Source: a virus
IMG/VR virus record: IMGVR_UViG_3300032246_001368
Span: 47,584-111,583 of that record
Length of the DNA stretch: 64,000 bases
Reading direction: 5' to 3' (one strand)
Positions 63,804-64,000 of the stretch are shown here, in pieces; positions within the stretch are counted from its first letter, which is position 1; every line of letters begins with the position of its first letter. The position numbers and the translations under genes are program-made. Under the pieces are notes generated by a model. It worked only from the letters and a program-made list of their open reading frames with translations, made no database searches and was not told the origin of the DNA.

Positions 63804-64000
63804 ATGAAATACAAATTAACTAAAAACACAAAAGAAGTAAATGGTACTACTCTTTACCAAATCCAAGCTCTTAAAGACTTTGGAAATGTAAATAAAGGAG
63901 ATCTTGGAGGTTGGATTGAAAAGGAAGAGAATCTAAGCCACAAGGATAATTGCTGGGTCTATGGTAATGCTTGGGTCTATGGTGATGCTAAGGTCTGTGG
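63804..64000 (+). CDS. Hexapeptide-repeat-like protein, 3' truncated
   Basis: Continues beyond the window. KGDLGGWIEKEENLSHKDN then WVYGNAWVYGDAKVCG, a six-residue repeat typical of phage left-handed beta-helix-like proteins (YdcK-like). Function unknown. Confidence 0.65.
   Translation, partial: MKYKLTKNTKEVNGTTLYQIQALKDFGNVNKGDLGGWIEKEENLSHKDNCWVYGNAWVYGDAKVC

Overview
This window reads as part of a large tailed-phage genome, probably a myovirus with T4-type late transcription. Evidence for a phage: a long run of fibre and structural genes, T4-like late-promoter motifs (TATAAATA and the variant CTAAATATT/CTAAGTATT), a phage tRNA cluster, a tmRNA gene, HNH endonuclease genes, capsid-targeting-like N-termini, and dozens of tiny dense genes. 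The DNA is AT-rich. I cannot name the host. The sigma70-type -35/-10 boxes argue against a Bacteroidetes-type promoter system.

Layout. 1-17.6 kb: virion genes, namely a repeat-built fibre cut by the window start, a LamG plus beta-propeller protein, three tandem paralogues (two Cys-rich) and a convergent 1722-aa protein with a von Willebrand A domain. 17.7-31.6 kb: mixed small genes, a DUF932 protein, a Gly-rich lipoprotein, an HELLH metallopeptidase-like protein, an HTH-metallophosphoesterase fusion, proteins with T4-like capsid-targeting N-termini, and another structural block (28.5-31.3 kb). 31.6-32.3 kb: a noncoding island with at least five stem-closed RNA domains. 32.3-38.2 kb: small early genes driven by a repeated promoter. 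38.2-39.1 kb: AT-rich 21-bp repeats plus four ACCGGT iterons, an origin candidate. 39.1-49.3 kb: an array of tiny genes, nearly every one behind its own copy of one promoter, interspersed with tRNAs and an HNH insertion that splits a tRNA. 49.4-58.7 kb: more capsid-targeted candidates, a GNAT acetyltransferase, a DUF3883-like nuclease, a nucleotidyltransferase, GMP reductase, a 570-aa structural protein and a membrane coiled-coil protein. 58.8-59.4 kb: a tmRNA encoding an unusually long tag, followed by RNA domains one of which resembles a domain of the first island. 59.5-64 kb: early genes including two more metallophosphoesterases.

The strongest system-level signal is how expression is initiated. 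About 30 promoters place the -10 box exactly 6 (sometimes 7) bases before ATG, so transcription should begin at or within a base or so of the start codon (leaderless mRNA). Late promoters also abut start codons. Inside operons at least ten gene pairs are joined by the identical junction TAATATG, and most starts lack a convincing Shine-Dalgarno. This suggests a phage that largely bypasses SD-dependent initiation. A second signal is a set of about eight to ten unrelated proteins sharing an N-terminal (L/I/F)xE-A motif like the T4 gp21 protease site, which may form an injected protein cargo. A third is the pair of structured RNA islands. Coordinates were read by eye; functions beyond named motifs are inference.
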